Assembly: GCF_003315595.1 (NCBI RefSeq)
Contig: NZ_QNQU01000006.1
Span: 186,001 to 250,000 of the forward strand
Reading direction: 5' to 3'
Source of the DNA: Pedobacter miscanthi
GTDB lineage: Bacteria; Bacteroidota; Bacteroidia; Sphingobacteriales; Sphingobacteriaceae
DNA: 64,000 bases
The position numbers were made by a program, and so were the translations under genes. Positions 24,575 to 33,032 of the stretch are shown piece after piece. Within the stretch, counting starts at the first letter, position 1, and the number at the start of each line of letters is the position of its first letter. The notes below the pieces were generated by a model. It was not told the DNA's origin, searched no databases, and saw only the letters and a program-made list of their open reading frames with translations.

Positions 24575-26974
24575 TTATTTCCTAATTTCTGCCCCAGCTT
24601 GTGCGGTTAAATTCGCAATCAGCTTCTGCATTGTACTTTCAATCTGTTTATCGGTTAAGGTTTGCTCCTCATCCTGTAAAATGAAATTCAACGCGTAAGA
24701 TTTTTTACCTTCAGGCAGTTTATCACCTACATACACATCAAAAACACCTACTTCTTTTATCAGTTTTTTATCTGTTTTAAAAGCAATGCCTTTCAAGGTA
24801 TCGAAAGTTACAGCCTGATCGATCAATAACGAAAGATCGCGGCGAACTGCAGGATATTTGGCAATTTCTTTATTTACAATTTTATTTTTCTTAACGATAT
24901 CCAACAGGGTTGCCCAATCGAAATCGGCATAAAAAACTTCAGCATTTACGTCTGCTACTTTACGGTCGGCTTTAGAAACCGCACCGAAGCTTACCAATAC
25001 TTTATCACCACGGAAATATTTAATTCCATAAGCAAAGTTTTCGTCGCTTAAAGCATCACTCTGGTAGCTTTCAATCCCCAAACGTGAAATAATGGCATCA
25101 ACAGCCGATTTTAAATTATAAAAAGTAACCGGTTTGGCATTGTGGTTCCATTGTTCGCTTTGTTTAGCTCCCGAAACCAATAACAGCAACCTCGGGCGCT
25201 CTACATACTTTTCGTTGATTAAATGATAGGTTTTACCAAATTCGTAAAACTTTACATCGCCATTTTTACGGTTCTGGTTGTAAGCAACACTTTCTAAAGC
25301 CGGCATCAATAAATTCTGGCGCATTACATTTAAATCGCTGCTTAACGGATTTAAAATAAACACCGCCTCATCCAAATTTTTCGAATAAGCCGATTTGGTT
25401 AACGAGTTACACATAATTTCAGCATAGCCATTTGAAGTGAGCATATCTGCAATTACATTATGGGTATTTTCTCTCTCGGGCTTAACGCTATAAGAAAGTG
25501 AAGCATTTACCTTTGCAGGAATCTCGACATTATCATAACCATAAATACGCAATACTTCTTCGGTAATGTCGCATTCGCGGGTAACATCAACCTTAAATGA
25601 TGGCACCCTTAGGGCCAAGGTATCGTCAGAAGTTTTGGTTGCCGAAATACCCAAAGCGGTGATGATGTGTTTAATTTCGGCCGAAGGGATATTTGCACCG
25701 ATTAATTTATTGATGTTGGTATAACTTACCTCAAACTCGAACGGTTTAATGTGTGTTGGATAAATATCAGAAACTGATGAAGAAATTTCGCCGCCAGCCA
25801 GTTCTTTAATCAATAAAGCTGCATATTTTAAGGCTGTAACGGTAATTTCAGGGTCGGTACCGCGCTCGAAACGGAAAGAAGCGTCGGTTTTTAAACCATG
25901 CCTTTTCGAAGTTTTACGAACAGAAACGGAATTGAAATAAGCACTTTCGAGGAAAATATTTTTGGTAGCGCTCTCTACACCTGAAGATTTACCACCGAAA
26001 ACTCCGGCAATACACATAGGCGCTTCGGTATTACAAATCATTAAGTCATCTGCACTTAATTTACGTTCTACATCATCCAAAGTTACAAAAGGTGTGCCTT
26101 CTGCCGCTTTTTTCACAATAACTGTACCACCGGCAATTTTATCGGCATCAAAAGCGTGCAATGGCTGACCTAAACCATGCAGCACATAGTTGGTAATATC
26201 CACAACATTATTAATCGGACGTAAACCGATTACCTTTAGTTTATCTTTTAACCACTCTGGCGATTCTTGTACGGTAACACCCGAAATGGTTACACTGCTG
26301 TAACGCGGGCAGGCTGCCAAGTCTTCAACCTCAACCGGAATAACCAGGTTTTCGTTATCAGTTTTGAAAGCAGAAAGATCGGGCATTTCATATTCACTTC
26401 TGAAATAAGCTGCCAAATCCCTGGCCACACCTAAATGCGAAGCAGCATCAGCCCGGTTTGGCGTTAATCCGATTTCGAAAACATAGTCATCGTCCATTTG
26501 GAAATGGTCTTTAGCACGGATTCCTACTTCGGTATCTTCGGCAAGGATCATAATCCCATCGTGCGATTTACCCAAACCAATTTCATCTTCGGCACAAATC
26601 ATGCCCTGCGAAAGTTCTCCCCTGATTTTTGATTCCTTGATTTTAAATGGTTCGCCCTCTAAAGGATAAACGGTTGTACCTACGGTTGCTACCACTACTT
26701 TTTGGCCGGCACCTACATTTGGCGCGCCGCAAACAATCTGAAGGTTTTCTGCACCACCAACGTTAACAGTGGTAATGCGCAAACGATCGGCATTAGGATG
26801 TTGAATACAGGTTAATACTTCGCCAATAACCAAACCCTCAAGGCCGCCAACAACAGGCTGTACCTTTTCTACACTTTCTACCTCCAAACCAATATTGGTA
26901 AGGATTAAGGAAAGCTCCTGAGGTGTTTTATCGATCTGTACGAATTGTTTTAACCAGTTATATGATATTTTCAT
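24575..26974 (-). CDS. pheT: Phenylalanyl-tRNA synthetase beta subunit
   Basis: 799 residues, normal length. N-terminal EMAP/tRNA-binding domain (about 40-150, VIGEVLTCIQHPNADRLRI), B3/B4 editing domain (about 210-380, GLGQPLHAFDADKI, SFRFERGTDPEI), B5 domain (about 400-470), catalytic-like core (480-680) and C-terminal FDX-ACB domain (705-799, KYPAVRRDLSLLID). Forms the alpha2-beta2 enzyme charging tRNA-Phe; pheS is not in this window. A TATCTTTG -7 box lies 70 bases upstream. Confidence 0.98.
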   Translation of the reverse strand: MKISYNWLKQFVQIDKTPQELSLILTNIGLEVESVEKVQPVVGGLEGLVIGEVLTCIQHPNADRLRITTVNVGGAENLQIVCGAPNVGAGQKVVVATVGTTVYPLEGEPFKIKESKIRGELSQGMICAEDEIGLGKSHDGIMILAEDTEVGIRAKDHFQMDDDYVFEIGLTPNRADAASHLGVARDLAAYFRSEYEMPDLSAFKTDNENLVIPVEVEDLAACPRYSSVTISGVTVQESPEWLKDKLKVIGLRPINNVVDITNYVLHGLGQPLHAFDADKIAGGTVIVKKAAEGTPFVTLDDVERKLSADDLMICNTEAPMCIAGVFGGKSSGVESATKNIFLESAYFNSVSVRKTSKRHGLKTDASFRFERGTDPEITVTALKYAALLIKELAGGEISSSVSDIYPTHIKPFEFEVSYTNINKLIGANIPSAEIKHIITALGISATKTSDDTLALRVPSFKVDVTRECDITEEVLRIYGYDNVEIPAKVNASLSYSVKPERENTHNVIADMLTSNGYAEIMCNSLTKSAYSKNLDEAVFILNPLSSDLNVMRQNLLMPALESVAYNQNRKNGDVKFYEFGKTYHLINEKYVERPRLLLLVSGAKQSEQWNHNAKPVTFYNLKSAVDAIISRLGIESYQSDALSDENFAYGIKYFRGDKVLVSFGAVSKADRKVADVNAEVFYADFDWATLLDIVKKNKIVNKEIAKYPAVRRDLSLLIDQAVTFDTLKGIAFKTDKKLIKEVGVFDVYVGDKLPEGKKSYALNFILQDEEQTLTDKQIESTMQKLIANLTAQAGAEIRK

Positions 26975-27043
26975 CTTTATAGTATCGAGTAGTGAGCGTC
27001 AGGTATCGGGACAAGCCCGAAGACACTCTAATTTTCTAAAATG

Positions 27044-27051
27044 CAAAGATA
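27044..27051 (-). promoter_or_regulatory. -7 element of the pheT promoter
   Basis: Minus strand TATCTTTG, full match to TAnnTTTG, located between the last gene of the radical SAM operon and pheT. No TTG at the usual distance. Confidence 0.5.
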
Positions 27052-27107
27052 TTATTTAAAGGGGAAAGGGGAAAGCTAAAACCACAATCTTAACGCAATA
27101 AAAATGA

Positions 27108-27302
27108 CTAATGGCCAATATGCAGATTGGAAAGAATTACTGCGCATGCACCAGCCCCTATTACCAACATAATTACGGAGGCAATAACCAATTTTAATCC
27201 GGATTTCACAGGCTGATTTTTTGCTGCTTTGATGATCATCTGAATGATCCCCACTACAAATAGCAACACGGCCACTACCCAATATACGATAAAAAGTCCC
27301 AT
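27108..27302 (-). CDS. Small two-helix membrane protein (copy 2)
   Basis: 64 residues with two membrane helices (VYWVVAVLLFVVGIIQMII and LVIASVIMLVIGAGACAVIL) joined by a basic loop KAAKNQPVKSGLK. It is a paralogue of the gene at 27321, sharing the pattern VVGIIQ-II-K-N-PVK-GL-L-I-SVIM-VIG-GACAV. Last gene of the operon with the radical SAM enzyme. No known family recognised; the Cys in GACAV is kept in both copies. Confidence 0.7.
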   Translation of the reverse strand: MGLFIVYWVVAVLLFVVGIIQMIIKAAKNQPVKSGLKLVIASVIMLVIGAGACAVILSNLHIGH

Positions 27303-27320
27303 TAGTTTAAGCTGATATAT

Positions 27321-27515
27321 TTAACTGTTGGCAAGCAATACGGCGCAGGCACCAAAACCGATGACTACCATAATTACCGAAATGATAATTAAGTTAAGCC
27401 CGGGTTTTACAGGTTCGTTTCTTGATGATTTAATGATAACCTGAATAATTCCAACCACAAAAAGTACTATTGCAGTGAGACAATAAATTACAAATAAGCC
27501 AAATAAACCACCCAT
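27321..27515 (-). CDS. Small two-helix membrane protein (copy 1)
   Basis: 64 residues: MGGLFGLFVIYCLTAIVLFV, loop IKSSRNEPVKPGLN, second helix IIISVIMVVIGFGACAVLLA. Starts one base after the radical SAM stop, so almost certainly translationally coupled to it, and lies 18 bases before its paralogue. The tandem duplication and coupling suggest a membrane partner for the enzyme, by inference only. Confidence 0.72.
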   Translation of the reverse strand: MGGLFGLFVIYCLTAIVLFVVGIIQVIIKSSRNEPVKPGLNLIIISVIMVVIGFGACAVLLANS

Positions 27516-27516
27516 A

Positions 27517-28911
27517 TCAGTTCATATTTAATTTTTCTCTGATCAGATCTATTTTATTGTCGCGGTAAAAAATATTCATGGTTTCGAAAGGCACCATTTT
27601 ATATTTATCGCTCACGATGTGCACACATGATTTTTTAACCGCACGCACATCAAAATCCAGCGGATCCATAAAGTTCATGATGATGATCCGGAATAAATTA
27701 TCATAGCTCAAATTATCGGATTTTACCCTCGGCAGGCAGCACATCAGTTCGCCAAAGGTATCTTCTGCACAATCTACAGAAACTCCTGTACTAAACAAGT
27801 TGAGCATGTGTTCTTTCAATTTTTCATCATGTTCGAAAACGATGGTATTTTTCGAATTGTTCAGTAAATCTTCAGGATTAATCAAATGTGTCATCGGGAT
27901 TACCTCATCACCGATTTTTAAGGCATAAGCCATGCACAGCGCATCTGGATTACAGGGCACAGGAATTAAATCCTGCGGGGTAAATGTGGGGCACTGCTCA
28001 TAAATTTTTCTGCGCACTTCGGTTAGGGTAATCCTTCCCTGCTGATCGTTATAATCATCATTTCGTCCCGCAACCTGCGTAGGCTGAAAGGTTACACCAC
28101 GAACACATTTCTGTTTTAATGCATAATCCAAAATATCACCAATTTCATGGTCGTTTAATCCATTTTGCAAGGTAACCACCAAAGTAGTAGATACATTGAA
28201 CTGATTTAAATGATCAATAGCTTTTCTTCTTACTTCGGTAAGGTCTTCGCCACGTAATTTGGTTAATACTTCAGGACTAAAACTATCAAACTGCAGGTAG
28301 ATCTCAAAATCGGGCATATAACCAGCCAATTTCTCCACAAATTTAATGTCTTTTGCAATCCTGATCCCATTAGTATTTACCATCAGGTGTTTAATAGGTT
28401 TTGTTTTGGCGAGGTCTAAAATCTTAAAAAATTCGGGATGTACCGTTGGCTCTCCTCCCGAAAGCTGAACCACATCGGGCTCACCCTCGTTGGCCACCAC
28501 CACATCCATCATGCGCTCTATTTCGGCTAAAGTTCTATGCCTGCCGTAACTTGGAGACGACATGGCATAACAAGTTGGACAGGACAGGTTGCAGCGGTCG
28601 GTAACTTCAATTACGGTTAAACAGGAATGCTGTTCGTGGTCGGTACATAAACCACAATCGTAAGGACAACCATAATGCACTTTGGTATTAAACTTAAGCG
28701 GCATTTCCGATTGTTTGTTATAATTCCTGATCTGTTTATAATAATCTACGTCATCAGCAATCATTACTTTACTATCGCCATGTGTTCTGCAGTTTTTCAG
28801 CATAAACACCTTGGCGTCCTGAAAAACAATTTTCGCATCGCAAAGCTGTAAACATTCGGGGCAAAGACTTTTGGTATAATCGTAATAAATATAATCTCTG
28901 GTATTGGCCAT
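27517..28911 (-). CDS. Radical SAM protein resembling the Tes/MJ0619 family
   Basis: 464 residues. An N-terminal Cys-rich module has CPECLQLC (about 18-25) and NCRTH; a second Cys block HYGCPYDCGLCTDHEQHSC (about 79-97) precedes the radical SAM core with TDRCNLSCPTCYA (CxxxCxxC binding the SAM [4Fe-4S] cluster) and QLSGGEPTVHPEF. Further Cys in CNPDALCMAY, VDCAEDTFGELMCC suggest extra clusters. The layout is that of the family around archaeal tetraether synthase (MJ0619), which joins lipid chains; other family members have unknown substrates. Lies 5 bases after the Lgt-like gene and 1 base before a membrane-protein gene. Family placement is from recall. Confidence 0.72.
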   Translation of the reverse strand: MANTRDYIYYDYTKSLCPECLQLCDAKIVFQDAKVFMLKNCRTHGDSKVMIADDVDYYKQIRNYNKQSEMPLKFNTKVHYGCPYDCGLCTDHEQHSCLTVIEVTDRCNLSCPTCYAMSSPSYGRHRTLAEIERMMDVVVANEGEPDVVQLSGGEPTVHPEFFKILDLAKTKPIKHLMVNTNGIRIAKDIKFVEKLAGYMPDFEIYLQFDSFSPEVLTKLRGEDLTEVRRKAIDHLNQFNVSTTLVVTLQNGLNDHEIGDILDYALKQKCVRGVTFQPTQVAGRNDDYNDQQGRITLTEVRRKIYEQCPTFTPQDLIPVPCNPDALCMAYALKIGDEVIPMTHLINPEDLLNNSKNTIVFEHDEKLKEHMLNLFSTGVSVDCAEDTFGELMCCLPRVKSDNLSYDNLFRIIIMNFMDPLDFDVRAVKKSCVHIVSDKYKMVPFETMNIFYRDNKIDLIREKLNMN

Positions 28912-28916
28912 GGTAT

Positions 28917-29681
28917 TTATGGTTTAGCAGCTATCTTTTTAGAAATCCTGATGATGAATCTATAATAATAAATAAAAATAAACAATGCTGACCAATGAAT
29001 ACTACTTAAGTTTAAAAATAATGAATGATAAGGTTTTATAAATTCGATTAAAAAACGGAACAGGAAATACAATACCATCAATAATTTAAAGCGGTCGCCA
29101 TTGATGAGTGTTTTATTTTTTAAACTGTTAAAAAGAAGAATCAAAAGGAGGAGGTAAACTATTTCATAAAGCATTATGGGGTGCCGGAGTATACCATCAC
29201 CCAAATCCATCCCGGAAAAAAAATAGGTTGGAATGCCATAAGTTGGCTCATCAATGCCCATTGAAAAGCAACCGATCCTACCGATAATCAGTGCCACCAA
29301 AATGGGGATTACATAAATATCTCCGGATGCTATATTAACACCGATTATTTTTTTGATTAATTCTACACCGAACAGGCCACCAAGCAATCCGCCAATAATA
29401 GTTTTACTTTGATAAAGGACTGAAAAAGTTAGGTGATGGACTACTTCGGGGGTTTCGAGTACAGCAATTACCCGCGATCCGATTAATGCACCAACCATTG
29501 CCCCCAACATTATCCAAAGTCTGTTTTCATCAGAAATAGGATCTGAAATTCCCTTTTTATAATAGTAATACAGCCTAACGCCAACAATAAATGCCAGTGT
29601 TTCAAAAATATAGTGATAATGGTATTGTTCTCCGAAAAGTTCGAATTGAAAAGGAAATGGTGATGCAGATTTTAACAGCAT
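28917..29681 (-). CDS. Divergent prolipoprotein diacylglyceryl transferase (Lgt)-like membrane protein
   Basis: 254 residues with about seven membrane segments. Lgt-type blocks can be aligned: KTIIGGLLGG (Lgt: SFHGGLIG), GRIGCFSMG (Lgt: GRIGNFING), HPIMLYE (Lgt: HPSQLYE) and FLFRFLIEF. The essential His of the HGG motif is replaced by Ile and the Asn of GNF by Cys. It is thus unlikely to be the housekeeping Lgt, which transfers diacylglycerol from phosphatidylglycerol to prolipoproteins. Its start directly abuts the stop of the EEP gene and it is 5 bases from the radical SAM gene, so a shared lipid substrate is a reasonable inference. Confidence 0.75.
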   Translation of the reverse strand: MLLKSASPFPFQFELFGEQYHYHYIFETLAFIVGVRLYYYYKKGISDPISDENRLWIMLGAMVGALIGSRVIAVLETPEVVHHLTFSVLYQSKTIIGGLLGGLFGVELIKKIIGVNIASGDIYVIPILVALIIGRIGCFSMGIDEPTYGIPTYFFSGMDLGDGILRHPIMLYEIVYLLLLILLFNSLKNKTLINGDRFKLLMVLYFLFRFLIEFIKPYHSLFLNLSSIHWSALFIFIYYYRFIIRISKKIAAKP

Positions 29682-30521
29682 TTATTTAAAGAATAAACGG
29701 CAAAATACAGGTAAATGATCAGAATAATACCTTTTATCTTTACTATCGGTTAAAACGGCAAACTTTTGCACTTTAAAACTTTTGTTCACAAAAATGTAAT
29801 CGATACGGTCTTTCAGGTCGCTGTCGAAATGAAAACCGTTAAAAGTACCCGCCGGACCATAAAGTGGTTCTACAGAAACTTCCTTTGCATCGGTAAGGAA
29901 AGATTTGATGGTTGCAATGGCTTCAGTTTCGGGCGTTACATTTAAATCGCCGGTAAAAATAACAGGCAGGGCTGGTGCAATCTGCTGTATTTTCTGTTTT
30001 AGCAATTTAGCCGATTCAATCCTCGCCTGTACCCCAATGTGATCGTAATGGGTATTGAAAACGATAAACTCTTTTTTATTCAGCTTATCGTAAAGTTTAA
30101 CCCAGCTACACACACGGTTTAAAGCAGCATCCCAGCCTTTTGAAGGTATATCAGGAGTTTGCGACAGCCAAAAAGTTCCGCCATCTTTTTTGGTAAAACG
30201 GTCTTTATCAAAATATACGGCAGAAAACTCGCCCTTTCTTTTACCGTCATCGCGACCAACTCCTACTACATCAAAATTGGAATTTTCGAGCAGGGCATCA
30301 AACTGCTCAGGCAGGGCTTCCTGTACACACAGGATATCGGCATCATGGAATTTTACAAGGGCTTTTACATTGTCTTTACGGTTTGGCCAGGCATTAACAC
30401 CATCGGATGCTACATTTAAACGGATATTATAAGTAATGATATTAATGGGTACGGCCGTTTTCTGAGCGAAAGCAAAAACGGTTAACAAAAGAAAAACAGG
30501 GATGATTTTTAAACGATTCAT
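29682..30521 (-). CDS. Secreted endonuclease/exonuclease/phosphatase-family phosphodiesterase
   Basis: 279 residues. Signal peptide (MNRLKIIPVFLLLTVFAFAQ), then the EEP fold: NIITYNIRLN, DILCVQEAL (metal-binding Glu), FNTHYDHIG, FTGDLNVTPE and YSDHLPVF. All catalytic motifs are intact. The family includes DNases, inositol phosphatases and sphingomyelinases; export and operon partners point to an envelope phosphodiester, but the substrate is not shown by the sequence. First gene of the five-gene operon. Confidence 0.85.
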   Translation of the reverse strand: MNRLKIIPVFLLLTVFAFAQKTAVPINIITYNIRLNVASDGVNAWPNRKDNVKALVKFHDADILCVQEALPEQFDALLENSNFDVVGVGRDDGKRKGEFSAVYFDKDRFTKKDGGTFWLSQTPDIPSKGWDAALNRVCSWVKLYDKLNKKEFIVFNTHYDHIGVQARIESAKLLKQKIQQIAPALPVIFTGDLNVTPETEAIATIKSFLTDAKEVSVEPLYGPAGTFNGFHFDSDLKDRIDYIFVNKSFKVQKFAVLTDSKDKRYYSDHLPVFCRLFFK

Positions 30522-30622
30522 AGTATAATTACATTTTTAATTCCGCCGGTTCGGAGGATTATCATTTTAAACTGCGATTATACTAAATTAAGGTTAATTG
30601 TATTTTAACAATCAAATATCTT

Positions 30623-31321
30623 TTAAATTAAGTCTTCATCCCGGTAACTATAATAGCGGTTGTTGGCAAAAATGACATGATCTACCACCTGGAGGGTAAG
30701 TAAATTACCCGAAGTTACCATATTCCTGGTGAGTTTATCATCACTTTCGCTGGGCTTTAAACTTCCCGAAGGATGGTTATGGGTAAGCACTATACTGGCG
30801 GCATTGTTCTCTAAAGCAGTTTTAAAAATGATTTTCGGATCGGCTATCGTTCCGGCCTGCCCTCCTTTACTGATCAGGAACTTACCGATAATACGGTTTG
30901 ACCTATTGAGCAGCAAAATCCAGAATTCTTCATGGTTGAGGGTGGCGAAGGTATGGTGCATATACCTGTAAACATCGCCAGAGGTGGTAATGTGGGTAAC
31001 CTCATCTTCGGGAACCTCTTTACGCCGCAAGCCAAGTTCCAGAGCGGCCATAATGGTTAGGGCTTTGGCTTCGCCGATGCCTTTAAACCTCGAAAGATCC
31101 TGTATGGATGCCTTTCCCAGCCTGGTTAAGTTGTGATCATAAAAGGCCAGGATTCTTTTGCTTAAATCAACAACTGTTTCTGTTTTACTGCCCGAGCCAA
31201 TTAAAATGGCAATAAGTTCGGCATCGGTTAAGTGTCTTCTTCCATGCAATAAAAGCTTTTCACGCGGACGGTCTTCTTCTGCCCATAATTTTACGCCCAG
31301 TTTATTTTCGTATTGTTTCAT
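30623..31321 (-). CDS. radC: RadC-family JAB/MPN protein
   Basis: 232 residues from the ATG at 31321 (a TTG four codons earlier would lie in the T run of the neighbouring terminator). N-terminal helix-hairpin-helix region (about 25-100, LTDAELIAILIGSGSK, FKGIGEAKALTIMAALELG) and C-terminal MPN/JAMM domain with VLTHNHPSGSLKPSESD, the metal-binding HxH...D set. The biological role is unclear; the old DNA-repair name is not well supported. Preceded by the terminator of the TlpA-like gene. Confidence 0.92.
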   Translation of the reverse strand: MKQYENKLGVKLWAEEDRPREKLLLHGRRHLTDAELIAILIGSGSKTETVVDLSKRILAFYDHNLTRLGKASIQDLSRFKGIGEAKALTIMAALELGLRRKEVPEDEVTHITTSGDVYRYMHHTFATLNHEEFWILLLNRSNRIIGKFLISKGGQAGTIADPKIIFKTALENNAASIVLTHNHPSGSLKPSESDDKLTRNMVTSGNLLTLQVVDHVIFANNRYYSYRDEDLI

Positions 31322-31331
31322 TTTTTCAGAC

Positions 31332-31369
31332 AAAAAAAAGGCGTCCCAACTTTTGGTTGGGACGCCTTT
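31332..31369 (-). terminator. Terminator of the TlpA-like gene
   Basis: 14-bp perfect stem AAAGGCGTCCCAAC/GTTGGGACGCCTTT with a 5-base loop and a run of eight T. On the coding strand the hairpin is preceded by TTTTTTACGATATTAG (31386-31371), a 16-mer that also precedes the rpsT terminator. Confidence 0.93.
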
Positions 31370-31397
31370 ACTAATATCGTAAAAAATTCAGATCAAT

Positions 31398-32462
31398 CTA
31401 CTTTAATTTAGAAAAAATCTCGTTGAGTTTTTCTTCCAGTGCGCTACCTCTTAGCCCTCTTGCTAAAATCACCCCATTCCGATCAATCAAAAAATTATCG
31501 GGAATCGATCGAATGTTAAACATTTTGGCAAGCTCATTATTCCATCCACTTAAATCGGAAACATGAAGCCAGTTAAGTTTATCTTCTTTTATAGCATTCA
31601 GCCAATTCTGTTTTTTATCGTCAAGCGATACGCTCAAAATTTCAAAACCCATATCTTTAAACTTTTTATAGGCAGCTACAACAGCAGGATTTTCTTTTCT
31701 GCAGGGTATACACCAAGAAGCCCAAAAATCAATTAAAATATATTTCCCTCGTAATGATTGAATTGAGACTTTCTCTCCTTTAATATCATTTTGCGCAAAG
31801 TCGGGTATTTTTTCTCCTACTACAACCGCAACTGGTTTAATTGTTTCTCCATAAATATCTTTTCCTTCGCTTGTATCTTTAATTTCTGCACTGAGCGTTT
31901 GGTAGATCTGTTTAAGTTCGGCCTGAGTAAAGCTTCTTGCATTCCTTTTTAATATAACAGTAGCTGCTATCGTATTGGGCTGCGAAGCTAAAAAATTTAA
32001 GATAACTTTTTTAGCTGCAATATTTTTAGACGTTTGATCAATAATAGTTTTTGTTTGTTCAGCAATTACCACTGATACAGAATCAATTAATTTATCTGTT
32101 CGGCCTTTCTTTAAAAATTTGGTCTGCATGCTTAGGTAAACAAACTTACCGTTTTTTCTGGTTCCGGTTTTAGTTATGGTATCGAGTTCGATGGCAACAT
32201 CACCGTCACCTAAATAAAAGGGATCGAGTGTCAGGCTTGTTTTACTTTTAAAATACACATAGGATAGCGTAGGTAAATCGACTTTTACATTGAAGGAAAA
32301 AGCCCCATTGTTAACGTTAGTTGAATCTTTTTCGTGGCCGTGCATCAGATATATCAAGCCATCGTACGCACATTTAAAGGCTCCTGTAACTGAATAAGTT
32401 TTTTGTGCAGAGACCCCCAATGCAATACAAAAGAAAAAGCCGAGTAGAAGAGAACGTTTCAT
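31398..32462 (-). CDS. Periplasmic thioredoxin-like protein (TlpA/ResA type) with N-terminal DUF4369-like domain
   Basis: 354 residues. Signal peptide MKRSLLLGFFFCIALGVSAQ; N-terminal beta-rich domain (about 21-120, SVTGAFKCAYDGLIYLM) of the DUF4369 type common in Bacteroidota; helical linker; C-terminal thioredoxin fold (about 215-354) with ILIDFWASWCIPCRKENPAV containing the CIPC redox site and the cis-Pro in IRSIPDNFLID. A thiol-disulfide reductase of the periplasm; substrates unknown. It follows rpsT but is separated from it by a terminator. Confidence 0.88.
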   Translation of the reverse strand: MKRSLLLGFFFCIALGVSAQKTYSVTGAFKCAYDGLIYLMHGHEKDSTNVNNGAFSFNVKVDLPTLSYVYFKSKTSLTLDPFYLGDGDVAIELDTITKTGTRKNGKFVYLSMQTKFLKKGRTDKLIDSVSVVIAEQTKTIIDQTSKNIAAKKVILNFLASQPNTIAATVILKRNARSFTQAELKQIYQTLSAEIKDTSEGKDIYGETIKPVAVVVGEKIPDFAQNDIKGEKVSIQSLRGKYILIDFWASWCIPCRKENPAVVAAYKKFKDMGFEILSVSLDDKKQNWLNAIKEDKLNWLHVSDLSGWNNELAKMFNIRSIPDNFLIDRNGVILARGLRGSALEEKLNEIFSKLK

Positions 32463-32482
32463 CTAAAAAAATATAGATACAA

Positions 32483-32513
32483 AAAAACGGCCTAGGTTAA
32501 TCCTATGCCGTTC
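32483..32513 (-). terminator. Terminator of rpsT
   Basis: Minus-strand stem AACGGCATAGG with CCTAGGCCGTT (one mismatch/bulge) followed by seven T, 22 bases past the rpsT stop. Preceded by TTTTTTACGATATTAG (32529-32514), the same 16-mer found before the terminator at 31332-31369. Confidence 0.85.
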
Positions 32514-32535
32514 CTAATATCGTAAAAAAATTGGC

Positions 32536-32790
32536 TTATTTTAAACCGTTAACGAATTTCGTTAATTTTGATTTATTGTTTGCCGCTTTGTTTTTGTGGA
32601 TTACATTCTTTTTAGCTAAACGATCTAACATAGAGATTACTTTAGGCAATAAGTCAGATGCAGTTTTTTTATCTTCTGCAGCACGTAATCTTTTGATGAA
32701 AGTACGTGTAGTTTTTGCCTGATATCTGTTACGTAAACGTTTTGTTGCGTTTGCTCTAATTCTTTTTAATGAAGATTTATGATTTGCCAT
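32536..32790 (-). CDS. rpsT: 30S ribosomal protein bS20
   Basis: 84 residues, helical and basic: MANHKSSLKRIRANATKRLR, TTRTFIKRLRAAEDKKTASD, VIHKNKAANNKSKLTKFVN. Binds 16S rRNA at the base of the body. Single gene with its own promoter (32840-32870) and terminator. The ATG context AAATAGAA has no Shine-Dalgarno sequence. Confidence 0.97.
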   Translation of the reverse strand: MANHKSSLKRIRANATKRLRNRYQAKTTRTFIKRLRAAEDKKTASDLLPKVISMLDRLAKKNVIHKNKAANNKSKLTKFVNGLK

Positions 32791-32839
32791 TTCTATTTAG
32801 CCTTTTATTTTTCTTATTCGTTTCCTTTAATTCGGGTTG

Positions 32840-32870
32840 CAAATATAGGATTAATGTTTTTAAATCGCAA
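32840..32870 (-). promoter_or_regulatory. Promoter of rpsT
   Basis: Minus strand TTG (32870-32868), 20 bases, TATATTTG (32847-32840): full consensus. Transcription would begin about 43 bases before the ATG. Confidence 0.7.
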
Positions 32871-33007
32871 AACACTTTTAACTTTTTTTTTATTAATTCC
32901 TAACCCCACTTCCGAACTGCAAAAATACATTAAAATTATTCATTAATAATACTTTAACTTAAATGAATAAAATTTCTTTTCGATTAAGAAAACAGTCCTA
33001 AAAACAC

Positions 33008-33015
33008 TATTTTTG
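33008..33015 (+). promoter_or_regulatory. -7 element of the purN promoter
   Basis: TATTTTTG, full match to TAnnTTTG, 17 bases before the GTG start of purN, so the leader is only about 10-12 bases. No TTG at the usual distance. Confidence 0.5.
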
Positions 33016-33032
33016 GACAAAACGATTTTTGA

